Shown here one piece after another: positions 1 through 9,293 of a stretch of DNA of 64,000 bases (its first letter is position 1; every line of letters begins with the position of its first letter). A program made the translations under genes and the position numbers. Under the pieces are notes generated by a model that had not been told where the DNA came from, ran no database searches, and was given only the letters and a program-made list of their open reading frames with translations. The DNA is from Mucilaginibacter rubeus (GTDB taxonomy: Bacteria > Bacteroidota > Bacteroidia > Sphingobacteriales > Sphingobacteriaceae), in the NCBI RefSeq assembly GCF_014643835.1, contig NZ_BMKD01000004.1, positions 372,001 to 436,000 of the forward strand, written 5' to 3'.

Positions 1-1
1 G

Positions 2-910
2 CTGATAATCAGTTTCCTGATTTCGATATTGATCGTGTATATTATTGGTCGCCGGTTTTCATACCATACCTTTAAACCGGTACGCAGCATCATAAAAAAG
101 GTAAATACCATTACCGCCAGCAACCTGCATTTGCGTTTGGAGGATTACAACGGGAAAGACGAAATAGCCGAGCTTACCCAAACTTTCAACAACATGCTCG
201 ACAGGCTGGAAACAGCCTTTGAAACCCAGAACAACTTTATCAGCAACGCCTCGCACGAGTTACGCACCCCCCTGGCCATCATTAAAGGCGAAGCCGAACT
301 TTCCCTTAAAAATCTGGATCAACCAGGGGCCGATCTGCATAAAAACCTCAAAGAGATCCTAACCGGCACACAAAGCCTGCAGGATATAATTACCAGCCTA
401 TTGGGGCTGGCACAAAGCGGGTTCGACGGTAAAAAACAAAACTGGGAGCAAATTAGGGCTGATGAGCTGGCGTTTATGGTTAAAGAAGCTGTTGATCATA
501 TTATCCCGACAAATAACCTCAGCATTGATTTTTCATCACTGCCTGATGATGTGGATAGCCTGGTTACACAGGGCAACATCAACCTGCTCAAACTGGCCAT
601 AAGTAATATTGGCCTTAACGCCTGTAAATATTCCGAAAACAAACCGGTAATTCTTAAGGTATATGCCGAAAATCACAGCGTCATTTTTAGTGTAAAGGAC
701 CAGGGGATAGGTATTCCCGAATGTGATGTCCAACACATATTCGAACCATTTTTCCGTGCATCAAATACCGGCAAATATGAGGGGCACGGCGTAGGCCTCC
801 CTCTTGCACTAAACATTGTAAGGTTGCATAAGGGCAATATCGGTATCGTTTCTAAAGAGGGCGAAGGTACCGAGATCAGGGTAATGCTGCCGGTTTATAA
901 AACCAAATAA
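2..910 (+). CDS. Sensor histidine kinase, C-terminal part (5' end outside window)
   Basis: The reading frame is open to the left edge of the window, so the gene starts upstream and only the last part is present. Seen: a hydrophobic segment rich in Ile/Leu (end of a transmembrane helix), a HAMP-like linker, a HisKA dimerisation domain with the H-box SHELRTPLAIIKGEAEL, an N-box (LNACKYSENKP), a G1 box (DQGIGIP) and a G2 box (GHGVGLPLAL). This is a membrane two-component kinase that autophosphorylates on the H-box His and would pass phosphate to a response regulator. The regulator is not in the window and is probably encoded just upstream. The sensed signal cannot be told. Confidence 0.93.
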   Translation: MIISFLISILIVYIIGRRFSYHTFKPVRSIIKKVNTITASNLHLRLEDYNGKDEIAELTQTFNNMLDRLETAFETQNNFISNASHELRTPLAIIKGEAELSLKNLDQPGADLHKNLKEILTGTQSLQDIITSLLGLAQSGFDGKKQNWEQIRADELAFMVKEAVDHIIPTNNLSIDFSSLPDDVDSLVTQGNINLLKLAISNIGLNACKYSENKPVILKVYAENHSVIFSVKDQGIGIPECDVQHIFEPFFRASNTGKYEGHGVGLPLALNIVRLHKGNIGIVSKEGEGTEIRVMLPVYKTK

Positions 911-1108
911 CACGTTTTGCCACGAACGTACCCCTGAGGGTATTGTGTGTTTTATAGGCTTTGCAAAGCGAATTAAGCATGGCGTAGGAGATTTCTTTTT
1001 CCCGCCAGCTCTCAACCGTTTGTTTATCATTCAACATTGTATTTATTAACATTAATCCATCACTGGCACAGCTATTGTTTTAATCAACCTGCATCAAAAC
1101 TAAACACC

Positions 1109-1477
1109 ATGAAAGCATTTAAAATAAAACTGGCCGTTATGCTATTGGGATTAACATTGGGCGCTACAGCGCCTTTGCTGGCGCAATCATCTAAAGATAC
1201 TTCATCATCAACTACCAAGGCTAATGGGGCAGGCGCCGGGAACGGGTCGAGCCAGGGTGCTCCGGGCACAGCTACCGTATCAGGCACCGGAACGGGGACA
1301 TTGCAGGACAGTGACAAAGCCAGCGTACCCAGCGGCGATGCCGGCGTAAAGCAAAGTACCGATCAGAAAACGGTAAACCCATCGCAGATAAGCGGTTACT
1401 GGATTTTGGGACTATTTAGCCTCATTGGCTTGATCATGCTGATCATATTGCGGAGAAAGAAGCAAGCAAATAACTAA
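1109..1477 (+). CDS. Small secreted/membrane protein with Gly/Thr/Ser-rich body and C-terminal anchor
   Basis: A 122-residue protein of no recognised family. The start at 1109 is preferred over an in-frame codon at 1037 because MKAFKIKLAVMLLG begins a typical signal peptide ending near LLAQ. The mature part is low-complexity (Gly, Ser, Thr, Ala; NGAGAGNGSS). It ends in one hydrophobic helix (about 20 residues) followed by RRKKQANN, a positive-inside tail. The layout resembles a tail-anchored or sorting-signal protein without an LPXTG motif. It could be an envelope spacer protein; function unknown. It lies 198 bp downstream of the kinase, so it may be a separate unit. Confidence 0.6.
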   Translation: MKAFKIKLAVMLLGLTLGATAPLLAQSSKDTSSSTTKANGAGAGNGSSQGAPGTATVSGTGTGTLQDSDKASVPSGDAGVKQSTDQKTVNPSQISGYWILGLFSLIGLIMLIILRRKKQANN

Positions 1478-1493
1478 GCATACGCGTTAACGA

Positions 1494-2594
1494 TTATAGC
1501 AATTGTTTGCTCTCACGCTTTTTTATGATTCGGTAGCCGATTTTTTGAGCGGGCAACTCAATAAAATAATATAGAAATGAAGCAATGAATATGCAAACCA
1601 CCAAGACTAATAAAAACCTTGTAGTATAATTTGCTATAGCTTCGGTTCGGCTTTGAACAGTAAAATAATTGAGCAGTTGGAAATGCTTTAGCCAATCTAT
1701 CACAGCGAAATTGATTAAGTATATGCTGAAACTTATTTTACCTATATACCTTGTGACCTGGTTAACAATTATTTTAAATTCAAATTTGCTTAGGGCAAGG
1801 GCCAGCAATAAAAATGCTATTGTGCATAATAGATAATCGGGAATAATGTCTATTTGAGCATTTCGCAGCATCAGAATCAGTGCAGCGAGTAATATGACAG
1901 ATGGCTTAATCTTTATTTGATAATTATCCTTGATGATAAAATAAAAGATTATACCCAGTGCAAATGCCGGTAATTGTGAGGGAAAGTAAAAGAAGAGGTA
2001 ATTACTCCATAAAATTTCGTTGTGCATCAATGGATGGCGGTGCAAAATATTATCAAGAATAAAACGAAAAATAAGTGATAAAATAAAAAATACTGCGGCT
2101 TGCTGTGTGTTTTTTATTTTATGAAATAAAACGGGAACGAAGAGATAAAAAAGCATTTCAACAGCAACCGACCAGCCGCCCGGCACAGTGCTGTTGAGCC
2201 AGGTGGGATTGAAGCCGTGTAAAAAAAGTACGTTGCCAATAATATTTTCAACTGTTATACCAGGAGCATCACCTAACGAATGACGGGGGCCAAAACCATC
2301 CTGCCATAAAAAATAAATGATGGCGAGATAGTACATCGGCGCGATTCTGAAAAAGCGACGGATAAAAAAATTACCCGTAAAATGTTGCTCTGTTCCATAC
2401 TTGGCATTTGCGGAAAGAAAAAGAGTAAACGCACTAATAAAAAAGAATAGCTGAACACCGGCGCTCCCACGCACCAAAATGTTATTGAGCTGGGGTGGTA
2501 TGTAACTGGCCGAGCCTGCCTGCCAGCTGTGTACCATTATAACTCCTAAAATAGCCCAGCCCCTTAAGGCGTCAATATATCTTAATTTTAGCAT
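1494..2594 (-). CDS. Acyltransferase 3 family membrane protein (OafA/YrhL type)
   Basis: A 366-residue integral membrane protein with about ten hydrophobic segments. The N-terminus LRYIDALRGWAILGVIMVHS is the hallmark of acyltransferase-3 enzymes: Arg-Gly followed by the catalytic-site His. These enzymes move acetyl or other acyl groups across the membrane onto sugars of O-antigen, capsule or exopolysaccharide. Length is normal for the acyltransferase domain alone, with no SGNH domain fused. It is convergent with the small secreted gene (16 bp apart). The substrate cannot be inferred, as no polysaccharide cluster surrounds it. Confidence 0.9.
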   Translation of the reverse strand: MLKLRYIDALRGWAILGVIMVHSWQAGSASYIPPQLNNILVRGSAGVQLFFFISAFTLFLSANAKYGTEQHFTGNFFIRRFFRIAPMYYLAIIYFLWQDGFGPRHSLGDAPGITVENIIGNVLFLHGFNPTWLNSTVPGGWSVAVEMLFYLFVPVLFHKIKNTQQAAVFFILSLIFRFILDNILHRHPLMHNEILWSNYLFFYFPSQLPAFALGIIFYFIIKDNYQIKIKPSVILLAALILMLRNAQIDIIPDYLLCTIAFLLLALALSKFEFKIIVNQVTRYIGKISFSIYLINFAVIDWLKHFQLLNYFTVQSRTEAIANYTTRFLLVLVVCIFIASFLYYFIELPAQKIGYRIIKKRESKQLL

Positions 2595-2705
2595 GCAGAC
2601 TTTGTGATAAGCTGTCTTTTTATTACACGATTTTTAGGAGGCTAAAGGTGTAAAAAAGATAGCGCAATATAAAGCAAACCGCTATTAAATAATTTTTTCG
2701 TAGAT

Positions 2706-2723
2706 GTTGTCATTTTAGACAAC
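2706..2723 (-). terminator. Weak hairpin after the GH42 gene
   Basis: GTTGTC and GACAAC arms (2706-2711, 2718-2723) with a 6-nt AT loop lie 6 bp past the GH42 stop. There is no clear T-tract, so this is only a possible terminator. Confidence 0.3.
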
Positions 2724-2728
2724 GATAA

Positions 2729-4813
2729 TTAATTAACCTCAATGATCTTAACTGCCCATGGCTCCAGTTTTAAATCGCTGTTTTTGCTGACATTATCGCC
2801 TGATAACAACTCTTTGCCATTATTATACGGATAAGTCATATTGGTTTCTTTTGCCGAATAATTAAAATAATAATGAACCGTTTTGCCGCCCTGGTTTACA
2901 CCTTGTTTGGTGATAACAGGCCAGGCTATCTGCTGATCGGTACCCCAGAGACCAACTTTTTTTACGGCATCGGCCAATAATTTGTCGGTAACGGCGCTGG
3001 TGGTTAAGCTGCCTATATATGTTGCCAGGCCCTTGCCGTAAGTGTTTTCGGTAATGGCGGCGTACTTGCCCCAAACCGGGTGATCATAGTAAGCTAATAC
3101 TTTAGCGGTAGTAGGAGTAATGAGCTCCATCCAGGTATTCAGCTTTTTATCTTCGGGTTTCAGGTTCCAATCATCAGCTTTTAATGATACATTGCTGGGT
3201 TCGGTAAACTGGCTGTAGTAAATTCCGCAGGCTTCTTCAATAATTCCCGGCTGATGGGTGGTACGTACTTTCACATTTTCGTCGGCGAAACCGCTTTTGA
3301 AGGTATAAATGATATGCCCGCCGTTTTTAACATAGGTGTTTAATCGCTTTAGCAAACTATCCGGTGCCGCGTATAGCAGGGGAACTATCAGCAGTTTATA
3401 ATCTTCAATATTTTTACTTGTTGGGTCAACAAAATCACAGCCTACGTTCATATGGTACAGGCCATCGTAAAACTGGCGCAATACATCATTATAGCCGGTA
3501 CGTACGCCCCAGCCAAAGCCAAAAGCCTTGAAACCGGTAAGGGCTTCGTTACTGAACAGGATGGCTACCTCGTTTTTCTTTTTCAGGTTGATGAGTTTGC
3601 TGCTTAACCTGTCGAAATCTTTGCCGATGGTTTTGGCTTCGTCATAAACCGGGTTGGGCTCAAAATCATGACTTAACAAACCTTTCCAGTAGGTTTCGGC
3701 CGAGTTATGGATAGAGTGCCATGGCCAGTAGCTCACCATATTTGCCCCCGATGCCAAATGACTAAAAGCCTGCAACCTCAGCTGACCGGGATACGGTACC
3801 CATTGCGGAAAGCCCTGAGCTTCGGTTTCGATAGTAAGGTAGTTTTTGCCGCCTTTCATTGATCGGGCCACATCGCCTCCAAAAGAGATCTCCACACCGG
3901 TAAGCTTATCCTGGCTGGGGTGGTAAATATCAATGCCTGCAATATCCAAAGCTTTGGCCGCTGCAAAATGATCAACATCGGGCTGAATGCCGAACGAATA
4001 GCCGTGCCATTCCAGGTCGAAGTTTTGGGTGATGAACTGATCGGGACGTTTGTATTCGCGCACAATGGCGGCCTGCCATGCTAAATAATCAGTAACCAGC
4101 TGCCGCTGAAATTTGGCAAACTCGGATGAAAGGCTGCCATTAATGGTATTAACCATCGACGGAAAATCGTCCCAGTTATTGATGCGGTTGCTCCAGTAAT
4201 CGAGCCCGAAAATATGGTTGATGTTATCAAGTGTTTTATACTTAGCCTTCATGTAGTTAACAAACAGCGCCTGCACGTTTGGTCCGGCCGTGCCGTATGA
4301 TTTGGTTTCGTTATCCACCTGGTATCCTATTACCGCCTTATTGTCCTTAACGTGTTCCATGATCTTGCGGATAACACGCTCGGCATAAAAACGGTAATCT
4401 TTATTGGTGATATCCATGTTTTGCCGTGGCCCGTACTGGTTTTGGCCCGATGGGGTAATAGCTAAGATCTCGGGATGCTTTTTTACCATCCAGGTAGGCA
4501 CAGCATAGGTTGGCGTACCTATAATAACATGGATCCCTGCTTTTTGCATAGCGTTTAAAACCCTGTCGATATGTGTAAAATCGAAAACGCCATCCTGTGG
4601 CTCTTCCGTACTCCAGGTTGATTCGGCAATGCGCACCACGTTAATGCCGCAGGCTTTCATCATTTGCACGTCCTTATCCAGTCGTTCATAAGGCATGTAC
4701 TCGTCATAATAAGCTACGCCGTAAAGCAGCTTATCCATTTTAGGATATTGCGCGAAAGCAGATGCAATAAAAAGTAATTGCATGACGAAGAACAGCAGGG
4801 ATTTCTTGTTCAT
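2729..4813 (-). CDS. Secreted GH42 beta-galactosidase
   Basis: A 694-residue protein with a signal peptide (MNKKSLLFFVMQLLFIASAFAQ). The start at 4813 is chosen because an in-frame ATG 69 nt upstream adds residues before the signal sequence. The (beta/alpha)8 barrel begins at LLYGVAYYDEYMP. The acid/base Glu sits in QVDNETKSYG (about E169) and the nucleophile in LTIETEAQGFPQW (about E329), both as in glycoside hydrolase 42. A class-I glutamine-amidotransferase-like trimerisation domain (VGCDFVDPTS, LLIVPLLYAAP) and a C-terminal beta domain follow. It would release terminal beta-galactose (or alpha-arabinopyranose) from glycans outside the cytoplasm. It is divergent from the GH43 gene, suggesting a shared role in plant arabinogalactan use (inference). 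Confidence 0.93.
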   Translation of the reverse strand: MNKKSLLFFVMQLLFIASAFAQYPKMDKLLYGVAYYDEYMPYERLDKDVQMMKACGINVVRIAESTWSTEEPQDGVFDFTHIDRVLNAMQKAGIHVIIGTPTYAVPTWMVKKHPEILAITPSGQNQYGPRQNMDITNKDYRFYAERVIRKIMEHVKDNKAVIGYQVDNETKSYGTAGPNVQALFVNYMKAKYKTLDNINHIFGLDYWSNRINNWDDFPSMVNTINGSLSSEFAKFQRQLVTDYLAWQAAIVREYKRPDQFITQNFDLEWHGYSFGIQPDVDHFAAAKALDIAGIDIYHPSQDKLTGVEISFGGDVARSMKGGKNYLTIETEAQGFPQWVPYPGQLRLQAFSHLASGANMVSYWPWHSIHNSAETYWKGLLSHDFEPNPVYDEAKTIGKDFDRLSSKLINLKKKNEVAILFSNEALTGFKAFGFGWGVRTGYNDVLRQFYDGLYHMNVGCDFVDPTSKNIEDYKLLIVPLLYAAPDSLLKRLNTYVKNGGHIIYTFKSGFADENVKVRTTHQPGIIEEACGIYYSQFTEPSNVSLKADDWNLKPEDKKLNTWMELITPTTAKVLAYYDHPVWGKYAAITENTYGKGLATYIGSLTTSAVTDKLLADAVKKVGLWGTDQQIAWPVITKQGVNQGGKTVHYYFNYSAKETNMTYPYNNGKELLSGDNVSKNSDLKLEPWAVKIIEVN

Positions 4814-4864
4814 AAAAGCGATATTTAGGATAACTGGCTTGTGCTGATGAAAGTACGAATTAAT

Positions 4865-4879
4865 TGTGTTTTTAACACA
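4865..4879. promoter_or_regulatory. Palindrome in the GH42/GH43 divergent intergenic region
   Basis: TGTGTT-TTT-AACACA is a perfect inverted repeat, extended in another register to ATTGTGT and ACACAAT. It lies 52 bp upstream of the GH42 start and 120 bp upstream of the GH43 start, in the only shared control region of the two genes. An operator is plausible; the binding protein is unknown. No consensus TTTG/TAnnTTTG promoter was found on either strand here. Confidence 0.4.
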
Positions 4880-4999
4880 CAATGTTAAAATATTTTACGA
4901 TGTGAAACAGATGTAGTAGTACACAAAACTTTTATTGCTGTTTAAAAACTGATATTAGCCCCCTGTTGTAATACCATTATAACCTGTTAGTATTTCCTT

Positions 5000-6754
5000 A
5001 TGAAAACAGTTACCCGTTATCTGCTCGTCCTGATATGTTGCTGCGCAATGAGCGCCCATGCTCAGCAAAAACGCCTTACCTACTGCAACCCGCTTAACCT
5101 CGATTATGGTTACACCCCTTTCGAAACATTTGCGAGCTGGGGCAAACACCGCGCCACTGCCGATCCAACCATGACGTTGTTTAAAGGTAAGTATTATTTG
5201 TTCTCTACCAATCAGTTTGGCTATTGGTGGAGCGACGACATGCTGAACTGGAATTTTGTGTACCGCAAATTTGTTCGCCCATATAACGAAGTAAAGGGTG
5301 ACGAACTTTGTGCTCCTGCCACGCTGGTTTTGGGCGATACCCTGCTGGTGATCGGATCGACCTATAATAAAGATTTTACCCTGTGGATGAGCACCAATCC
5401 CACACATGACGATTGGAAAGCCGCCAAGGATTATTTTAAAGTAGGCGCCTGGGACCCGGGTATGTTTGCCGATGACGACGGCCGGGTTTATATTTACCAT
5501 GGCTCCAGCAATACATTGCCACTTTACGGGCAGGAGATTGACAGGCATACCTTTGAACCCATCGGCCCCAAAAAAGAAATGGTAAAGCTCAATCCAGAAG
5601 AGCATGGCTGGGAGCGCTTTGGCGAACATAATGATAATGTATTCCTGCTGCCCTTTATTGAAGGCTCATGGATGAACAAGTATAAAGGGAAGTATTACCT
5701 GCAATTCGGCGCACCGGGTACTGAGCAAAGTGGCTATGCCGATGGTGTTTTTGTGAGCGATCATCCGCTTGGTCCGTTCACTTACCAAAAGCATAACCCT
5801 TTCTCGTACAAACCGGGTGGCTTTGCCAAAGGGGCGGGACATGGTGCCACCTGGGCCGATAAGTATGGCAATTACTGGCATATCAGTACCATGGGCATCT
5901 CGGTGAAAAATAACTTTGAGCGCCGCATTGGCTTCTGGCCCGCCGGTTTTGATAAGGATGGCGTACTGTACAGCAATACCGCTTATGGAGATTATCCGCA
6001 TTATTTATCCAAGGGCCCGGAAGATCACCTGAAAACTAATTTCACCGGCTGGATGATCCTCAATTATAATAAACCCGTAGAAGTTTCATCAACCCTTGGC
6101 GCGTATGCCGCTAATAACGCGGTTGATGAGGATATTAAAACTTACTGGAGCGCCAAAACAGCCAATAAAGGCGAATGGCTTAAAACTGATCTTGGCGGGA
6201 CCAGCACCGTAAGTGCCATCCAAATTAACTACGCCGATCAGGATGCCACGTTTATGGGCAAATCATTAGGTGTGTATCATCAGTATATCGTTTATTCGTC
6301 GCTCAATGGCAAAACCTGGCAGCCCCTTATCGACAAAAGTAAAAACCGCAAAGATGTGCCGCACGATTATATCGAGCTTAAAAATCCTGTCAAAGCGCGT
6401 TACATAAAAATGGTTAACCTGCACATGCCTACAGGCAAATTTGCAATATCTGGCTTAAGGGTGTTTGGTAAAGGTGCAGGTGCAAAACCCGATACCGTGC
6501 AAAACCTGATTATACTGCGTGGCGACAGCGAACGCCGCAACGCCTGGCTTAAGTGGAAGCCAAACGATAATGCCACCGGCTACACCATTTACTTCGGCAT
6601 AGCGCCCGATAAATTGTACAACAACATGATGGTTTACGGCCGTAACGAATACTATTTTAATGGGATGGATAAAAGCCTGCCATACTATTTTCAGATAGAA
6701 GCGTTTAATGAAAACGGAATTTCGGCAAGGACAAAGGTTGTGAAGGTGGAATAG
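5000..6754 (+). CDS. Secreted GH43-family glycosidase with discoidin-like CBM and FN3 domain
   Basis: A 584-residue protein with a signal peptide (MKTVTRYLLVLICCCAMSAHAQ). The five-bladed propeller carries the GH43 acidic triad: general base D55 (TADPTM), pKa modulator D152 (GAWDPGMFADDDG) and general acid E221 (FIEGSWMNK). Residues about 350-490 form an F5/8-type discoidin fold (WSAKTANKGEWLKTDLGG ... YIKMVNLHMP), a CBM32-like sugar-binding module. Residues about 498-584 resemble a fibronectin-III domain (YTIYFGIAPD). Likely an exo-acting arabinosidase, xylosidase or galactosidase; GH43 substrate cannot be called from motifs. It is transcribed away from the GH42 gene, probably serving the same substrate. 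Confidence 0.9.
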   Translation: MKTVTRYLLVLICCCAMSAHAQQKRLTYCNPLNLDYGYTPFETFASWGKHRATADPTMTLFKGKYYLFSTNQFGYWWSDDMLNWNFVYRKFVRPYNEVKGDELCAPATLVLGDTLLVIGSTYNKDFTLWMSTNPTHDDWKAAKDYFKVGAWDPGMFADDDGRVYIYHGSSNTLPLYGQEIDRHTFEPIGPKKEMVKLNPEEHGWERFGEHNDNVFLLPFIEGSWMNKYKGKYYLQFGAPGTEQSGYADGVFVSDHPLGPFTYQKHNPFSYKPGGFAKGAGHGATWADKYGNYWHISTMGISVKNNFERRIGFWPAGFDKDGVLYSNTAYGDYPHYLSKGPEDHLKTNFTGWMILNYNKPVEVSSTLGAYAANNAVDEDIKTYWSAKTANKGEWLKTDLGGTSTVSAIQINYADQDATFMGKSLGVYHQYIVYSSLNGKTWQPLIDKSKNRKDVPHDYIELKNPVKARYIKMVNLHMPTGKFAISGLRVFGKGAGAKPDTVQNLIILRGDSERRNAWLKWKPNDNATGYTIYFGIAPDKLYNNMMVYGRNEYYFNGMDKSLPYYFQIEAFNENGISARTKVVKVE

Positions 6755-6772
6755 TGTTAATATTCCTTTTAA

Positions 6773-6853
6773 TGTAGGGACGCATAATTGCGTCTCCCGT
6801 ACACTCATTCAAAGCGTTTTATCTTACTGGAGACTTAATTATGTGTCTCTACA
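6773..6853. repeat. Imperfect inverted repeat of the GACGC..GCGTCTC type
   Basis: A 25-nt arm at 6773-6797 (TGTAGGGACGCATAATTGCG and on) and its imperfect complement at 6829-6853 flank a 31-nt spacer. A related half (GACGCATCACACGCGTCTCT) is at 39407-39426. The GTAGAGACGC...GCGTCTC word resembles short non-autonomous elements common in Bacteroidota intergenic DNA. Confidence 0.6.
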
Positions 6854-6897
6854 TAAAATATTTTTAAATTTGATAAATACAGTTTGCAGGTAGACAG

Positions 6898-6953
6898 TTC
6901 ATTGCCGTTGACTTTAATGTTGTGCAACAGCCACTAAAACCAACGGCAATGAA
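6898..6953. repeat. 56-bp hairpin element, copy 1
   Basis: Perfect 13-bp arms TTCATTGCCGTTG (6898-6910) and CAACGGCAATGAA (6941-6953) enclose 30 nt containing GTTGTGCAAC. A near-identical copy is at 39468-39522. The interior is conserved as strongly as the arms. It lies just upstream of the 6989 gene. Confidence 0.8.
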
Positions 6954-6988
6954 TATTTTATTCAAACATAAGATACTAAATCCCCCTT

Positions 6989-7492
6989 ATGCTAAAAACC
7001 ATCCTCCCCCTCCTCATAACCCTAATGCTCAGCATCACTGCCAAAGCCCAGCAAGCCGACAGTACCCTGAAAAAATCGCCCATAAAAACCCTGAGCGACA
7101 AAAAGTTTACCCAACTGATTACCGGTGAGTATTTGTTTGACCATATTGAACAGGTTGCCCGGCTTAACCATTATCCCATGCCCGATGCAGCGCTGAAGTT
7201 TAAAAAAGAACTAAGCCTGAGCCCGGTTCAGCTTACCAAAATTACGGCCATTGCTGCCGAACTGCACCGCAAACGGGTAGAGATGGGCAATTTTATTGTT
7301 ACCAACGAAACCACGCTTGATAAACTGATGAGAAAAGGCACGGATAATGGTAGTATCATCTTTTACGCTAACCGCTCGGGACTGTATTACGGCGAGCTCA
7401 GGAATGCCATTTTGCAGGCCTGTTTAAGCACCGGCAATGCATTGGCCCCGCAGCAAATCACGAAGTTGGAAACACTCGCTGCTCATAATTGA
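6989..7492 (+). CDS. Exported helical protein, weakly CpxP/Spy-like
   Basis: A 167-residue protein with a signal peptide ending near ITAKAQQ. The mature part looks all-helical. It has two segments, LSLSPVQLTKI and LAPQQITKLETL, that resemble the repeated LTxxQ motif of periplasmic CpxP/Spy-type proteins. The match is by eye and weak; it may instead be an uncharacterised Bacteroidota family. It is followed 47 bp later by accA on the same strand. Role unknown, possibly envelope stress or metal sensing. Confidence 0.6.
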   Translation: MLKTILPLLITLMLSITAKAQQADSTLKKSPIKTLSDKKFTQLITGEYLFDHIEQVARLNHYPMPDAALKFKKELSLSPVQLTKITAIAAELHRKRVEMGNFIVTNETTLDKLMRKGTDNGSIIFYANRSGLYYGELRNAILQACLSTGNALAPQQITKLETLAAHN

Positions 7493-7539
7493 AAATATCC
7501 CGTTTGATTTGCTTAATTTAGCGCCTCCAAATAAAGTGT

Positions 7540-8493
7540 ATGAAGATTACGTTTGATTTTGAAAAACCACTGGCTGAGTTACAGCAGCAAATAGAGAAGG
7601 TAAAGCAGGTTGAGGAAAAAAACAAACTCGACATGTCGGCAACTGTTGCCGAGCTGGAAGGAAAGCTGGAAGAAGCCAAAAAAGATATATACAACAACCT
7701 TACAGGCTGGCAAAAAGTACAAATTTCGCGTCACCCGGAAAGGCCTTACACCTTGCAGTACATCGAGCTGATGTGCGATGATTTCATTGAGCTGCATGGC
7801 GACCGTACCGTAGGTGATGATAAAGCTATAATTGGTGGTTTTGGTACGCTGAATGGCCAAACGGTAATGTTTATCGGTCATCAAAAGGGCCGTAACACCA
7901 AGGAGCGCCAGTACCGTAACTTCGGCATGGCCAACCCCGAAGGGTACCGTAAAGCCTTAAGGCTGATGAAAATGGCCGAAAAATTCAACAAGCCCGTTGT
8001 TACTTTAATTGATACTCCGGGAGCTTATCCGGGTTTGGAGGCCGAAGAGCGCGGACAAGGTGAAGCCATTGCCCGTAACCTGCTCGAAATGGCAGTGCTG
8101 AAAGTGCCGGTGATCTGTGTTATTATTGGCGAAGGCGCATCGGGCGGCGCATTGGGTATTGGTATTGGCGATAGGGTACTGATGCTGGATAACTCATGGT
8201 ATTCGGTGATCTCTCCCGAAAACTGCTCAACCATTCTTTGGAAAACCTGGGAAAATAAAGAGCGTGCCGCTGAAGTACTTAAACTAACCTCGACAGAAAT
8301 GTTTAAGAACAAGCTGATTGACGGGGTGATCAAAGAACCGCTTGGCGGTGCCCATCAAGATCCGGTTGCTATGGCCGGTATCCTAAAAAAACAATTGTTA
8401 AAAGACCTGAAAACCCTTAAAGAGCGCAATATTGATGAGCTTGTAGCCGAACGTATTGATAAATTCTGCTCAATGGGTGTGGTTAATGAATAA
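7540..8493 (+). CDS. accA: Acetyl-CoA carboxylase carboxyltransferase subunit alpha
   Basis: A 317-residue protein collinear with AccA. The N-terminal helical segment ([17 protein letters not shown]) is followed by the crotonase-like carboxyltransferase core: [44 protein letters not shown] and [17 protein letters not shown], the last two lining the active site. With AccD it transfers the carboxyl group from carboxybiotin to acetyl-CoA, making malonyl-CoA for fatty-acid synthesis in the cytoplasm. AccB, AccC and AccD are not in this window. Full length. Confidence 0.98.
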   Translation: MKITFDFEKPLAELQQQIEKVKQVEEKNKLDMSATVAELEGKLEEAKKDIYNNLTGWQKVQISRHPERPYTLQYIELMCDDFIELHGDRTVGDDKAIIGGFGTLNGQTVMFIGHQKGRNTKERQYRNFGMANPEGYRKALRLMKMAEKFNKPVVTLIDTPGAYPGLEAEERGQGEAIARNLLEMAVLKVPVICVIIGEGASGGALGIGIGDRVLMLDNSWYSVISPENCSTILWKTWENKERAAEVLKLTSTEMFKNKLIDGVIKEPLGGAHQDPVAMAGILKKQLLKDLKTLKERNIDELVAERIDKFCSMGVVNE

Positions 8494-8503
8494 TAACAAG
8501 GTA

Positions 8504-8554
8504 TCGCGATGCAATCGCTAAACCATATTAAGCGCTCGTTGCAAACGAGCGCAA
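8504..8554 (+). repeat. REP unit 1 (RAYT-associated)
   Basis: GCGATGCAATCGC hairpin, then AAACCATATTAAGC, then the hairpin GCTCGTTGCAAACGAGC and GCAAG. Same architecture as the units at 8572, 9236 and 9294. Confidence 0.8.
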
Positions 8555-8571
8555 GAACTAAATAAAATACC

Positions 8572-8635
8572 CTTGCGCTCGTTTATAACGAGTGCTTAAC
8601 ATGGGTTTACGTTTGTAACGTAAATCCATGTTAAG
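8572..8635 (-). repeat. REP unit 2, inverted
   Basis: Read on the minus strand: a first hairpin ACGTTACAAACGT, then an AAACCCATGTTAAGC-like linker, then ACTCGTTATAAACGAGC. Hairpin bases differ from unit 1, but the first stem stays fully paired and the second changes only one end pair. Its left half starts 17 bp after unit 1, so the two form a head-to-head pair. It overlaps the last codons of the transposase relic. Confidence 0.75.
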
Positions 8636-9201
8636 CTTTCACGGAGATAAAGCCCCTCTCCAATAAAGTCACTTCCAATAGTCCCCGTTCCCCGGCATAG
8701 TTAATCGCCGAGCTATATATGTAATGTTCAGGATAGCTTACTATTTCTGCCCGTACGGGATTATCATGAATGTAATCCAATTTTTGAAAAAGTATTTCTT
8801 CCCGGTCGCACTCAATGGAATGATAGCCATCCCGCCACACTTTATAATTTTGTATCCGATCATCAAACCTTGCATTATATTGAAAGCGATATAACATCCA
8901 ATCCTCCGGCTTTCATTCTCTTCTTTTATTAGTTTAATGATTTGTTTGTTGGTATGTTTTTTAAAATCGCGCACAATATCAGGTAGTCTTACTGGGCTTC
9001 TTGCGGATACCAGCAAATGGAGGTGATTAGTCATCAGACAAAAAGCATATATCTCCAAACCTTTGTTTTTTGGCAGTAAATAAGGGAATCAATAATAAGT
9101 TGTTTGTAAGATGGCCTGATAAATACATCAATCCAATCAACTATTGTAAATGTTACAAAGTGAATTTCCCCATGGTTTCTAACTCTGTATTGATGCGACA
9201 T
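8631..9201 (-). pseudogene. REP-associated tyrosine transposase (RAYT, Y1_Tnp), two frameshifts
   Basis: Reading minus from the ATG at 9201: HFVTFTIVDWIDVF, then a frame change in an A-run near 9070-9075, then LEIYAFCLMTNHLHLLVSA (the HxH HUH motif), DFKKHTNKQIIKLI, a second frame change near 8895-8900, then MLYRFQYNARFDD, VWRDGYHS and YIHDNPVRAEIVSYPEHYIYSS. Start, stop and all Y1-family motifs are present, so the gene is full length (about 190 codons) but needs one extra base at each of two homopolymers. RAYTs are single-copy nucleases that act on REP hairpins, and four REP units flank this one. Sequencing error at both runs is the alternative. Confidence 0.85.
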
Positions 9202-9235
9202 TGATGATAAGTGTTTAAGCTAAATTAATGATCGT

Positions 9236-9285
9236 GCGATACAATCGCAAAACCATGTTAAGCGCTCGTTGCAAACGAGCGCAAG
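9236..9285 (+). repeat. REP unit 3
   Basis: GCGATACAATCGC hairpin, AAAACCATGTTAAGC linker, GCTCGTTGCAAACGAGC hairpin, GCAAG. Upstream side of the transposase relic. Confidence 0.8.
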
Positions 9286-9293
9286 GAGTAGAG

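Noticed and set aside
809-1030. Minus-strand frame of 73 codons after the kinase
   Set aside because: It overlaps the kinase end antisense, has no family signal and no promoter or start context.
7500-7539. Promoter just upstream of accA
   Set aside because: TAATTTAG is near the -7 consensus, but the last base and the -33 distance do not fit.
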